From NCBI GenBank assembly GCA_013815485.1, contig JACDGB010000002.1, forward strand, positions 1 to 17,360: a stretch of DNA of 17,360 nt, written 5' to 3'. This stretch comes from Rubrobacter sp. (GTDB lineage: Bacteria > Actinomycetota > Rubrobacteria > Rubrobacterales > Rubrobacteraceae). Both the position numbers and the translations under genes were made by a program. This document shows, one piece after another, positions 1 through 7,275 of the stretch (positions within the stretch are counted from its first letter, which is position 1; every line of letters starts with the position of its first letter). The notes below the pieces were generated by a model. That model had not been told where the DNA came from and did no database searches. It saw nothing but the letters and a program-made list of their open reading frames with translations.

Positions 1-1392
1 ATCCGCCTGACGGCGCATGAAAGCCACCGCGAAGAGAGGCTCGATGCCGCCGGAACAACCGGCGATCATGGATATCGTCCCCGTCGGGGCGATGGTCGTG
101 ACGGTCGCGTTGCGGACGCGGTCGCCTCTAGCCTCGTGCCGCGAGCCCTCGAAGTGGGACATCACGCCGCGATCCTCGGCCAGGACCCGGCTCTCCTCCC
201 ACGCCTCGTCATCCACGAACTTCATCACCTTCTCCGCGAAGGCGAGGCCCTCCTCGGAGTCGTATGTGAGGCCGAGCTTGATCAGGAGGTCGGCGAAGCC
301 CATCACGCCGAGCCCGATGCGGCGGTTGCCCCGGCTCATCTCATCTATCTCGGGAAGCGGATATTTGTTCTGTTCGATCACGTTGTCCAGGAACCGGATC
401 GCCGTATGCACCGTCTCCCTGAGATCATCCCAGTCAACCGAGCCCTCGCCCGGATGGTCACCCTCGACGAAGAACCGCTCCAGGTTGATCGAACCGAGGT
501 TGCAAGAATCGTACGGCGGCAAGTGCGCCTCGCTACAAGGATTCGTGCTCTCGATGGGGAACTGCGGCGTCGGATTGTCGGCGTTGATTCGGTCTATGAA
601 GACCACGCCGGGCTCGCCGTTCAGCCACGCGCCCTCCACGATCTTGCGGAACAACTCCCGCGCCCGCACGGTCTTGATCGTGTCGCCGTTGCGAGGGTTG
701 GTCAAGTCAAAGTCCGTGTCGTCCTCGACGGCCTGCATGAAGGCGTCGGTAATGGCGACGGAGATGTTGAAGTTGTTGATCTGGTCGTTCTCGCGCTTGC
801 AGTCTATGAATTCCTCGACGTCCGGATGGTCCACCCGCAGGATGCCCATGTTCGCCCCGCGCCGCGTGCCGCCCTGCTTGATTTTATCCGTCGAAGCGTC
901 ATATATAGCCATAAAGGAAACGGGACCACTCGACACGCCCATGGTGCTCTGAACCAGGTCGTTCTTCGGACGCAGCCGGCTGAAACCAAACCCCGTACCG
1001 CCCCCAGATTTATGAATCACCGCCTGGTGCTTGAGGGTGTCGTAGATGCCGTCTATGGAGTCGTCCACCGGCAAGACGAAGCACGCCGAAAGCTGCTGCA
1101 ACTCGCGCCCCGCGTTCATCAGGGTCGGCGAGTTGGGCATGAACTTTCTCGTGAGCATCATCTGGAGGAACCGCTCGTAGCTCTCCTCGTAGAAGGACTG
1201 GGCCTCTTCGCCATCCTTGAACTGGAACTCGCCCTCGGCGATATTGGAGGCGACCCTTCGGAACATATTCATGGGCTCCTCGACGGCCTCGCCCCGCTCG
1301 TTCTTCCTCAGGTAGCGTTTCTCGAGCACCGCGACGGCATTCTCCGTAAGCTCTATCTCGCTCAATCGGTTGTAATTCACTTCTTCGCTCAT
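1..1392 (-). CDS. nrdJ: Adenosylcobalamin-dependent (class II) ribonucleotide reductase, 3' end outside window
   Basis: Reduces ribonucleotides to deoxyribonucleotides in the cytoplasm, using a cobalamin-derived radical. The window holds the first 464 residues. Visible landmarks are a motif NSPTLMNAG followed by LSACF (Cys104, first of the redox pair), the finger-loop NPCSE with the presumed thiyl-radical Cys286, CNLGSINL (Cys297), and near the edge APTGTISMIAGCSGGIEPLFA-like residues typical of NrdJ. There is no ATP-cone before the barrel, so allosteric control would rest on the specificity site. The ATG at 1392 has an in-frame TAA 15 nt upstream. A GGGGAGG lies directly against this ATG, so the GTG at codon 5 is a possible alternative start. 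The gene follows nrdR by 85 nt on the same strand and is probably co-transcribed. The C-terminal Cys pair cannot be seen. Confidence 0.95.
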   Translation of the reverse strand, partial: MSEEVNYNRLSEIELTENAVAVLEKRYLRKNERGEAVEEPMNMFRRVASNIAEGEFQFKDGEEAQSFYEESYERFLQMMLTRKFMPNSPTLMNAGRELQQLSACFVLPVDDSIDGIYDTLKHQAVIHKSGGGTGFGFSRLRPKNDLVQSTMGVSSGPVSFMAIYDASTDKIKQGGTRRGANMGILRVDHPDVEEFIDCKRENDQINNFNISVAITDAFMQAVEDDTDFDLTNPRNGDTIKTVRARELFRKIVEGAWLNGEPGVVFIDRINADNPTPQFPIESTNPCSEAHLPPYDSCNLGSINLERFFVEGDHPGEGSVDWDDLRETVHTAIRFLDNVIEQNKYPLPEIDEMSRGNRRIGLGVMGFADLLIKLGLTYDSEEGLAFAEKVMKFVDDEAWEESRVLAEDRGVMSHFEGSRHEARGDRVRNATVTTIAPTGTISMIAGCSGGIEPLFAVAFMRRQAD

Positions 1393-1477
1393 CCTCCCCT
1401 GATTTTACCGCTTGCCTTGCTCATTCCACCACTTGATTCGTCCACGGCCACGCGCTGCAGGCCCTCCCCAGGCCCGA

Positions 1478-1951
1478 TTACCGGGCGCCGTTGCCGACGC
1501 CGGAACCCGCCAGCCGCACCAGCTCGGAGCGGAACTGGTCCACGTCCGTGTACTGCCGGTAGACCGACGCGAAGCGCAGGTAGGCGACCATGTCCAGCCG
1601 CCGCAGCCGCAGCAGCGCCATGTCCCCCAGGCGCCGCGAGGTCACCTCATGCCGACGCCGCTCCCTGAGCTCCGCCTCGACCTCATCCACCATCACCTCG
1701 ATCTGCTCCTCCGAGATCCGCTGCTTGGCGCACGCCTTGACGAGCCCCGCCGTCAACTTCTCCCGGTCGAAGGGCTCCCTATCCCCACTCCTCTTTATGA
1801 CCATCAGCCTCAAAGGCTCCCGCCGCTCGTACGTCGTGAACCTCTTCTCGCACGACAGACACTCACGACGGCGCCGGATCGCATCCTTCGTCTCCGAAAG
1901 ACGCGAGTCTATGACCTTCGTGTCCTCGAAATCGCAATATGGACACTGCAC
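1478..1951 (-). CDS. nrdR: Transcriptional repressor NrdR
   Basis: A 157-residue protein of normal NrdR length. It has an N-terminal zinc ribbon with CPYC (Cys3, Cys6) and CLSC (Cys31, Cys34), the family-typical stretch VIDSR and RRRRECLSC, and then an ATP-cone domain from about residue 46 to 136 that binds ATP or dATP. NrdR represses ribonucleotide reductase genes when dATP is plentiful. The start is GTG at 1951 with a G-rich stretch (GGGGG) about 7 nt upstream; a nearby ATG at 1965 is out of frame. It lies directly upstream of nrdJ, the expected target. Two candidate NrdR boxes lie just upstream of the start, which points to autoregulation of the nrdR-nrdJ unit. Identification is secure; the operators are inferred. 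Confidence 0.97.
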   Translation of the reverse strand: MQCPYCDFEDTKVIDSRLSETKDAIRRRRECLSCEKRFTTYERREPLRLMVIKRSGDREPFDREKLTAGLVKACAKQRISEEQIEVMVDEVEAELRERRRHEVTSRRLGDMALLRLRRLDMVAYLRFASVYRQYTDVDQFRSELVRLAGSGVGNGAR

Positions 1952-1972
1952 CTCAAAACCCCCATGACCTCA

Positions 1973-2018
1973 ACACCACATCTGGTAGGTGAAAAACCTA
2001 GCACACCACATCTTCCTA
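1973..2018 (-). promoter_or_regulatory. Two candidate NrdR boxes, 30 bp apart
   Basis: ACACCACATCT occurs at 1973-1983 and again at 2003-2013, exactly 30 bp (about three helical turns) apart. Read as 16-mers, the first (ACACCACATCTGGTAG) agrees with the published NrdR-box consensus ACACwATATwTwGTGT in its left half and at GT of the right half; the second has a good left half only. Paired boxes about three turns apart are the known NrdR arrangement. The position immediately upstream of nrdR fits autoregulation. Confidence 0.45.
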
Positions 2019-2024
2019 GAGCAA
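1995..2024 (-). promoter_or_regulatory. Possible nrdR promoter
   Basis: On the minus strand TTGCTC (2019-2024) and TAGGTT (1995-2000) are separated by 18 nt and could serve as -35 and -10. The upstream candidate NrdR box would fill the spacer and the downstream box would cover the start of transcription near 1988. The match to consensus is modest. Confidence 0.3.
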
Positions 2025-2062
2025 TAGAGGTAAAGTAACCCTAAATGTGAGGTTTATTTCAC

Positions 2063-2076
2063 TTCGGGAGCCCGAA
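2063..2076. repeat. Short perfect inverted repeat TTCGGG-AG-CCCGAA
   Basis: Two 6-bp arms separated by 2 nt. It could fold as a 5-bp hairpin with a 4-nt loop. There is no T-run on either strand, so it is not a standard terminator. Function unknown. Confidence 0.5.
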
Positions 2077-2091
2077 TCCCCATTGTTAAGC

Positions 2092-2165
2092 GATTTTCAG
2101 CCCCCGCAAACTCCACAAAGATTTTTCAGAAATCTTTTCATAATTCCACTTTATCACTGAAAATC
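2092..2165. repeat. Nested inverted repeats: GATTTTCAG ... CTGAAAATC around AAAGATTT-N5-AAATCTTT
   Basis: The outer arms at 2092-2100 and 2157-2165 are perfect 9-bp inverted copies. Inside them, 2117-2137 forms a perfect 8-bp stem with a 5-nt loop. Each outer arm is followed by a similar CCGCAAA stretch, and TTTTCAG occurs a third time in the inner loop region. This may be an operator cluster, an RNA structure, or chance in AT-rich DNA. Confidence 0.5.
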
Positions 2166-2271
2166 CCGCAAATCACGCACCTTTATGTTCAGGTCCAGAC
2201 GACATGCTAAACCACGAATTTAGCGTTGTGGTGTCGCAGCATTTTGCATCTATCTAAACTTCAAGTACAGG

Positions 2272-2823
2272 CTATAGAGTGGGTTTCGGGGCTTCCGGGG
2301 ATGGTTTCGGGACTGATTCCGGGGGTTTCGCGCGGCGTTTGTCGCGGAAGAAGTCGCGCAGGAGGTCGGCGGCTTCGGTTTCGAGGACGCCGCCGGTGAC
2401 GGGGAAGGCGTGGTTGAGGCGGGGATCGGCGGGGATATTGTGGAGGGTTCCGGCGTAGCCGGACTTCGGGCTCGGGGTGGCGTAGACGAGGCGCGAGACC
2501 TGGGCGGCGTGGGCGGCTCCGGCGCACATGGGGCAGGGTTCGAGGGTGGAGTACAGGGTGCAGCCGGTGAGTCGCCAGGAGCCCAGTACGGCGGCGGCCC
2601 CGCGGAGGGCGAGGATCTCGGCGTGGGCTGTGGGGTCCTGGGTTGCTTCGCGTTCGACGCGGGCGACGGCGAGGACTCGTTGTCCCAGCGCGACAACGGC
2701 GCCGACGGGGATCTCACCTCGGTCGCGGGCCTCTCTAGCGGCGACGAGAGCGCGGCGCATCATGGCGTCGTCGAGGGGGGCTTCTTCGGGGAGAGAGGGC
2801 TCGGATTTAAGTTCGTCGGACAC
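2272..2823 (-). CDS. tadA: TadA-family tRNA adenosine(34) / nucleoside deaminase
   Basis: Zinc-dependent deaminase, 183 residues from the GTG at 2823. The signature is clear: GEIPVGAVV (36-44), HAE (His67 zinc ligand, Glu69 proton shuttle) within DPTAHAEI, and EPCPMC (Cys97, Cys100 zinc ligands). The C-terminal LNH...GVL...LLRDFF helix is the TadA type, which converts adenosine to inosine at the tRNA wobble position. Two oddities: Val56 occupies the place of the substrate-contacting Asn of characterised TadA proteins, and there is a Pro/Lys-rich tail from about residue 165. The start lacks a Shine-Dalgarno site, but a TATTAT at 2831-2836 would place transcription start at or next to the GTG, so the gene may be leaderless. 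A start at the ATG near 2763 is possible. A related nucleoside or guanine deaminase role is not excluded. Confidence 0.85.
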   Translation of the reverse strand: MSDELKSEPSLPEEAPLDDAMMRRALVAAREARDRGEIPVGAVVALGQRVLAVARVEREATQDPTAHAEILALRGAAAVLGSWRLTGCTLYSTLEPCPMCAGAAHAAQVSRLVYATPSPKSGYAGTLHNIPADPRLNHAFPVTGGVLETEAADLLRDFFRDKRRAKPPESVPKPSPEAPKPTL

Positions 2824-2830
2824 GCATCCG

Positions 2831-2836
2831 ATAATA
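2831..2836 (-). promoter_or_regulatory. Possible -10 element of tadA (leaderless)
   Basis: TATTAT on the minus strand ends 7 nt before the GTG at 2823, so the predicted first transcribed base is at or beside the start codon. No good -35 is visible; the place it should occupy is covered by the 20-bp palindrome. Confidence 0.35.
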
Positions 2837-2853
2837 TCAAGGCGTGCGCGAGA

Positions 2854-2873
2854 CACATGCCGCGCGGCATGTG
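2854..2873. promoter_or_regulatory. Perfect 20-bp palindrome between tadA and moxR
   Basis: CACATGCCGCGCGGCATGTG reads identically on both strands, with no mismatch. It sits in the 78-bp divergent gap, about 20 bp upstream of the moxR ribosome binding site and over the expected -35 position of tadA. It looks like the operator of a dimeric regulator. Alternatively, if transcribed it could form an 8-bp stem with a GCGC loop. The regulator is not identifiable from the window. Confidence 0.5.
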
Positions 2874-2901
2874 GTCCGTCGTCATTTTCTATGGAGGAAA
2901 C

Positions 2902-3855
2902 GTGCAGCACAAGCGGGTAGAGAGCATCGTGGAAGTACGGCAAACCTACGGAAAGCTCAGGGATTCCGTGCGGCGGGCTATCGTGGGCAAGGACGAGGTG
3001 GTTGACCTCTGTTTGATCTCCTTGCTCGCCGGCGGTCATGTGTTGCTGACGGATATCCCAGGCGTGGGCAAGACGACGCTCGCGCGGGCGATATCTTCTT
3101 CGATCTCGGCGGATTTCTCCCGGATACAGTTCACGCCGGACCTTCTGCCGTCGGACATCACGGGGACGAGCATCTACGATCCGAGGGAGACAAGATTCCG
3201 GTGGCTGCCGGGTCCGGTCTTCGCGCCGGTCTTGCTGGCGGATGAGATCAACCGGGCCACCCCCCGGACTCAGAGCGCGCTGCTTGAGGCGATGGCGGAG
3301 GGGCAGGTGACGGTGGAAGGCGAGACGCGGCCGCTGCCGGAGCCGTTCTTCGTGGTAGCGACCCAGAACCCGCACCAGTTCCACGGGACGTACCCGTTGC
3401 CGGAGGGACAGCTCGACCGGTTCATGGTGGCGACGAGCATGGGCTATCCGGCGCGGGCGGCGGAACTCGGGATCGTGCGCGCCCAGGTGGAGCGTCGTCC
3501 GCTGGATGAGGTCGAGCCGGTCGTGAGCATCAGGGAGGTGGCTCTGGCGCGGGAGATGACGCGGCGGGTGCAGGTCCACGATGAGATCCTCGGATACGCT
3601 GTCGGCCTCGTGGAGGCGACCCGCGAGCATCCGGCAGTGGGGCTCGGGGTCTCGCCGAGGGGTTCGATAGCCCTGATCCGAGCCTCGCAGGCAAGGGCCG
3701 CGATGCATGGTAGAGACTTCGTCGGCCCCGAAGACGTCAAGGAACTCGCGCTGCACACGCTGCCGCACCGCATCTCCGTACGTGGCGGATCCTCCGGCGC
3801 GACGGCTGAGGCCGTGATCCGGGAGGTACTGCGTTCCGTGTCCCCTCCAGCATGA
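2902..3855 (+). CDS. MoxR-family AAA+ ATPase
   Basis: A 317-residue cytoplasmic ATPase, normal for the MoxR family. Walker A is DIPGVGKTT (51-59), Walker B is LLADEINRA (111-119), sensor 1 is ATQNP (153-157), and the C-terminal lid follows from about residue 225. MoxR proteins are thought to act as chaperones that mature or activate partner proteins, commonly those encoded next to them. The start is the GTG at 2902, preceded by GGAGG with a 4-nt spacer; the frame stays open well upstream, but that region overlaps tadA and is not coding. It is followed after 10 nt by a DUF58 gene and then a membrane transglutaminase, the usual MoxR-DUF58-transglutaminase group. No VWA (Bat) protein is present. 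Confidence 0.93.
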   Translation: MQHKRVESIVEVRQTYGKLRDSVRRAIVGKDEVVDLCLISLLAGGHVLLTDIPGVGKTTLARAISSSISADFSRIQFTPDLLPSDITGTSIYDPRETRFRWLPGPVFAPVLLADEINRATPRTQSALLEAMAEGQVTVEGETRPLPEPFFVVATQNPHQFHGTYPLPEGQLDRFMVATSMGYPARAAELGIVRAQVERRPLDEVEPVVSIREVALAREMTRRVQVHDEILGYAVGLVEATREHPAVGLGVSPRGSIALIRASQARAAMHGRDFVGPEDVKELALHTLPHRISVRGGSSGATAEAVIREVLRSVSPPA

Positions 3856-3865
3856 GGCGTGGAAC

Positions 3866-5062
3866 ATGAGCTGGGACAGATTGAAGAGGCTTGGGAAACC
3901 TCTCTTCCTGATCTTCCTGAGCGGCATCCTGTATCTGATCGCCGCGAACGCCGGGGCCGGTTGGCTGTACGTCGTCTCCGCTCTGATGGGGGCGACGGTG
4001 ATCATCTCGATAGTGACTCCTCTGTGGAATACTTGCGGCATCGAGGTCACGCGCCGGGCTCCCGTAGTGGGCCAGGCCGGTGAGCCGCTCTCCTGTGCGC
4101 TGGAGGTCCGCAACAAGAGCCGTTTGGGTCGGCATATGCTGGAGATAAGGGACGAATTCGCCGGAGACACGGGGCGCGGGGTCGTGGCGCGTCTCCGGGG
4201 CAGATCGGTGGAGCGGATCGAGTACGTCGTGGAGAACCCGCGCCGGGGCGTGTATTACGGTGGGGAGGTCGTCGTGGAGTCTGGGGCGCCGTTTGGGTTG
4301 TTTCATGGCCGACGGCGGATACGGGTGGCATCGAGCGTCGTGATCCAGCCTCGCACCTTCGACGTGGCGGCGCTGCCACCGTCGGCCTCCTTGGACACCG
4401 AGCGCGGGGACCACAGCGAGGCTTCGACGCTGCACCGCGGCCACGGCGGTGAATTCTGGGGCATCCGGGAATACCGTCCCGGCGACCCGGCGCGGCTGGT
4501 CGCGTGGCGCAGGAGCGCGCGCGGCCTCTCCGCGGGCAGGCTCGCCGTCAGAGAGCTGGCCCAGGAGACGCATCCCCCCTTCAAGCTCGCCATGAGCCTC
4601 GACCGCCGCGCCCCACGCAAAGCCCGCGAAATGGTCGTCTCCGCCGGAGCCTCTCTACTGCTTTTCGCTCTCAGGGAGGGCCGGATGGTCAGTGCGTACG
4701 CCGGGCCGCAGAAAGAGCCATTCCCCGAACAGCCTGACCCGGACGCCGTCCTGACCTGGTGCGCCGCGCTCGCGGCCTCCGGGCCGCCTGACCCGACGAG
4801 AGCGAGCGTGGAGGTTCGACCCTCCATCCCGAATACCGGGAAGAGGACGGGGCCTTCCGCGCGACCCGGAGCGTCGGAGGCGCAGTCGGTCGTGCTCGTC
4901 TCCTGCGGGGACTTCGCGGAGACGGGGTCCCGAACCGGGTCCCGAACCAAGCCGTGGATGACGCCCGATGAGGAGCAAAGATTCGTGGACGAGGCGCGGG
5001 ACAACGGGCGTCTGGCGGTCAGGCTCGGCCCGGACTTCGAGGAACCCTGGAGAATCGGATGA
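3866..5062 (+). CDS. DUF58 domain protein, membrane-anchored
   Basis: A 398-residue protein with two N-terminal membrane segments (about 11-28 and 32-50), a beta-rich middle part, and the DUF58 signature GEFWGIREYRPGD with WRRSAR at about 195-220. After that comes a VWA-like alpha/beta region and a Pro/Ser/Thr-rich stretch around 305-350. The biochemical role of DUF58 proteins is not established; they accompany MoxR ATPases and transglutaminases and are presumed to be MoxR clients at the membrane. The ATG at 3866 has GAGG 8 nt upstream, at the stop codon of moxR. Its TGA overlaps the next gene's ATG (ATGA, 5059-5062), which suggests translational coupling. Confidence 0.9.
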   Translation: MSWDRLKRLGKPLFLIFLSGILYLIAANAGAGWLYVVSALMGATVIISIVTPLWNTCGIEVTRRAPVVGQAGEPLSCALEVRNKSRLGRHMLEIRDEFAGDTGRGVVARLRGRSVERIEYVVENPRRGVYYGGEVVVESGAPFGLFHGRRRIRVASSVVIQPRTFDVAALPPSASLDTERGDHSEASTLHRGHGGEFWGIREYRPGDPARLVAWRRSARGLSAGRLAVRELAQETHPPFKLAMSLDRRAPRKAREMVVSAGASLLLFALREGRMVSAYAGPQKEPFPEQPDPDAVLTWCAALAASGPPDPTRASVEVRPSIPNTGKRTGPSARPGASEAQSVVLVSCGDFAETGSRTGSRTKPWMTPDEEQRFVDEARDNGRLAVRLGPDFEEPWRIG

Positions 5063-7275
5063 GTTCCGGGGAATCTGGAATGCTGCAACGCATCAGGGCG
5101 AGACTGCCGGCCGGGCGCAAGAGGCTGTCGGAGGACTCGGTCGAACTGCGGGCGTGGGTGCTCGCGGCGGTGCTCATCGGGGAGGTCGCCGTGCTTTCCA
5201 GCGGCTACTTCGATTGGCTGACCGGCATCCTGGTGCCGCTGCTCACGGTCGTAGCGTTCGTCGTGAGCTACAACCGGCGGCGGGAGAAGAACTTCCTCAT
5301 AAAAGTCCTGCTGGCGTTCGGGGCTCTGGCGGTGCTGGCGATGTTCTTCCGGGAGGTGCTTTCGTCACTCTATGACACGCGGGTGCCGCTCGCCCGGCTC
5401 TTTTTGTGGATACAGGTCATTCACGCCTTCGACCTTCCGGCCCGCAAGGATATCTCGTACTCTCTGGTCAGTGGTTTGATCCTGCTGGCCGTCGGCGCGG
5501 TGCTCTCGACGAGCCTGTGGTACGGCTTGTTCGTGCTGGCCTTTTTCTTCTGTTCTTTAGGCGCTTTGACCCAGATGAACCTCTCGGAGACGCGGGAGCG
5601 GGCTGGCATCGAGGCATCGCGGAGCCGGGGGCTGACACTCGGGGTTGTCGCGCCCGGTTTCTTCGCCGTTCTGGCGGTCGGCATACTCTGCTTCACCTTC
5701 ATGCCCCAGCGCCAGAGCATGAACCTCTCGATGATGCCTACCTCGGCATTTCAGGAGTTGCGGGATAGCTTCTCCGGCGGCATCCAGAATCCGGCTTATC
5801 CGCAGTCGGGGGATCCATTCTCGCGGCCACCGCAAAACATCGCTTCGGGCTCCTATCATGGCTTCAACCCGTACATGGATCTGCGGTCTCGCGGGCGGTT
5901 ATCCGATGAGATCGTGATGAAGGTCCGTAGCGAGGAGGCGGTCCCTTACCGAGGAGTCGTCTTCGACGAGTACAACGGGAAGGGGTGGGAGATCTCCGGC
6001 GGAGAAGACGCCCTTGAGACGCTGACCTCCGACGGCCCGCGCTACGACTTGTTCACTGCCCAGAACGTGGAGCCGGTAGAGGGCATGACGCGGCAGGTCG
6101 CACAGGTCTTCTACGTCGAGGAGGATGCATCCAACGTCGTCTTCGGCGCATATCACCCCGAGACGGTGTTCTTCCCGGCGGGCGGCATCAAGGTGGACCC
6201 ACAGGCTTCGGTGCGGGCTCCGTATCAGATCCCCGCGGGCTCGGCGTACTCGGTGATCTCCCAGCTCCCCAACGCATCCGCGGACCAACTCCGATCCGCC
6301 GACATCACCTACCCGGATGGCATGGTCGAGAAGTACACAGCCCTCCCCCCCACCGGCCTGGAAAAAACCAGGGCGCTGGCCCGCGACCTGACCGCCGATA
6401 CCACCAACCCATACGACGCCGTCGTGACGCTGAACGCGCACCTGAAGAACAATTATCCTTACGACCTCTCCATTCCACCCCAGCGCGAGGAGATGGACGC
6501 CGTTGAATACTTCCTTTTCGAGGAGCGGCGCGGCTACTGCGAGCAGTTCGCCTCCTCGCTGGCGGTGATGGTCCGCTCTTTGGGGATACCCGCCCGCGTG
6601 GCGACGGGCTACGTCCCCGGCGAGTATAACCCGTTCACGGGGCTCTACGAAGTCAAAGCCTCCAGCGCCCACGCCTGGGTCGAGGTGTACTTCCCCGGCC
6701 ACGGCTGGTCCACCTTCGACCCGACCCCCGGCTTCGACTCGACGCCCTGGCAATACCACGCGGCGAGCAACATGCAAAATGGCAAAGTCTTCGAGTTCGT
6801 CGCGGAGAAGGCGGGCAAGGTGCTCGGACCGGCCTTCGGAGCCGCCGGCACGCTCATGAGCGGCGTCGCCCGCCTCGACCCGGTGAGCATCATCGTAGTG
6901 GGGCTCCTCGTAGCCGGGGTCTCGTTGTTCGTCATCTACTCTCGTCGTTACCTGGCCCGCCGTCGCCGAAGGCCGATGATGCACCGCTCCGTGAAGGTCT
7001 CCGACGCCCGACTGTACAGTCGGTACGGAGCCGTCATAGGCACCCTCGAGGAAGCGGGAATCGTCCGTGAGGCTGGAGAGACGCCGGAGGAGTTTGCCCG
7101 GCGGGCGGCGGATAAAGTGGGAGAGCAGGCGATTGCGCGGCTGGGGGAGATCTACCTGTACGCCCGCTTCCGGGACGCCGTTCCCCTCGCGCTGGTCGAA
7201 GAGTTCGACCGTCTGGAGCCCGAAGTGTTTGCGACGATAAACCGGCTGAAAGAGGCGGCGTCCGTCAACGGTTGA
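5059..7275 (+). CDS. TgpA-like membrane transglutaminase (DUF3488 / transglutaminase core / DUF4129)
   Basis: A 738-residue protein. The N-terminal half has several hydrophobic segments between about residues 31 and 215 (DUF3488-like), then a large extracytoplasmic region with a transglutaminase/protease-like core. The catalytic triad is visible: Cys494 in RRGYCEQFA, His538 in SSAHAWVEV and Asp554 in FDPTPGF. A last membrane helix at about 612-630 is followed by a basic stop-transfer stretch and a cytoplasmic tail resembling DUF4129. Such proteins probably crosslink or cleave peptide bonds outside the membrane; the substrate is unknown here. It is third in the moxR-DUF58 operon and overlaps the DUF58 gene by 4 nt. 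Its 3' end overlaps the convergent arsC by 11 nt (7265-7275), so no separate terminator can lie between them. Confidence 0.92.
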   Translation: MSSGESGMLQRIRARLPAGRKRLSEDSVELRAWVLAAVLIGEVAVLSSGYFDWLTGILVPLLTVVAFVVSYNRRREKNFLIKVLLAFGALAVLAMFFREVLSSLYDTRVPLARLFLWIQVIHAFDLPARKDISYSLVSGLILLAVGAVLSTSLWYGLFVLAFFFCSLGALTQMNLSETRERAGIEASRSRGLTLGVVAPGFFAVLAVGILCFTFMPQRQSMNLSMMPTSAFQELRDSFSGGIQNPAYPQSGDPFSRPPQNIASGSYHGFNPYMDLRSRGRLSDEIVMKVRSEEAVPYRGVVFDEYNGKGWEISGGEDALETLTSDGPRYDLFTAQNVEPVEGMTRQVAQVFYVEEDASNVVFGAYHPETVFFPAGGIKVDPQASVRAPYQIPAGSAYSVISQLPNASADQLRSADITYPDGMVEKYTALPPTGLEKTRALARDLTADTTNPYDAVVTLNAHLKNNYPYDLSIPPQREEMDAVEYFLFEERRGYCEQFASSLAVMVRSLGIPARVATGYVPGEYNPFTGLYEVKASSAHAWVEVYFPGHGWSTFDPTPGFDSTPWQYHAASNMQNGKVFEFVAEKAGKVLGPAFGAAGTLMSGVARLDPVSIIVVGLLVAGVSLFVIYSRRYLARRRRRPMMHRSVKVSDARLYSRYGAVIGTLEEAGIVREAGETPEEFARRAADKVGEQAIARLGEIYLYARFRDAVPLALVEEFDRLEPEVFATINRLKEAASVNG

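Larger units (their letters stand above)
1952..2271. other. Gene-free AT-rich interval between tadA and nrdR
   Basis: This 320-bp interval is clearly richer in A+T than its neighbours and has no convincing ORF. It holds the nrdR upstream signals (1973-2024) and, at 2063-2165, several inverted repeats listed separately. No intrinsic terminator with a U-run is visible after tadA, and no tRNA could be folded here. Confidence 0.6.

Noticed and set aside
1472..1486. Hairpin at the nrdR stop codon as a terminator
   Set aside because: Only 5 bp with no T-run, and it would separate nrdR from nrdJ without support.
136..1668. 510-codon open frame on the plus strand
   Set aside because: It is antisense to nrdJ and nrdR, which have unambiguous family motifs; its length is an effect of GC-rich codon positions.
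2063..2082. tRNA T-arm-like stem-loop on the minus strand
   Set aside because: The loop lacks the conserved T-loop A, and no acceptor, D or anticodon arm can be placed around it.
2117..2137. Intrinsic terminator for tadA
   Set aside because: The stem is AT-rich and no T-run follows it on the minus strand.
1952..2271. Cobalamin riboswitch controlling the B12-dependent reductase
   Set aside because: No B12-box-like sequence or suitable multi-stem fold could be seen in the nrdR upstream region.
2410..2901. Upstream extension of the moxR frame
   Set aside because: It is antisense to tadA, and the GTG at 2902 has a proper GGAGG site.
2824..4170. Upstream extension of the tadA frame on the minus strand
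   Set aside because: It runs antisense through moxR and the DUF58 gene, and deaminase similarity begins only after 2823.
5899..6984. 361-codon open frame on the minus strand
   Set aside because: Antisense to the transglutaminase core, whose catalytic triad is intact.
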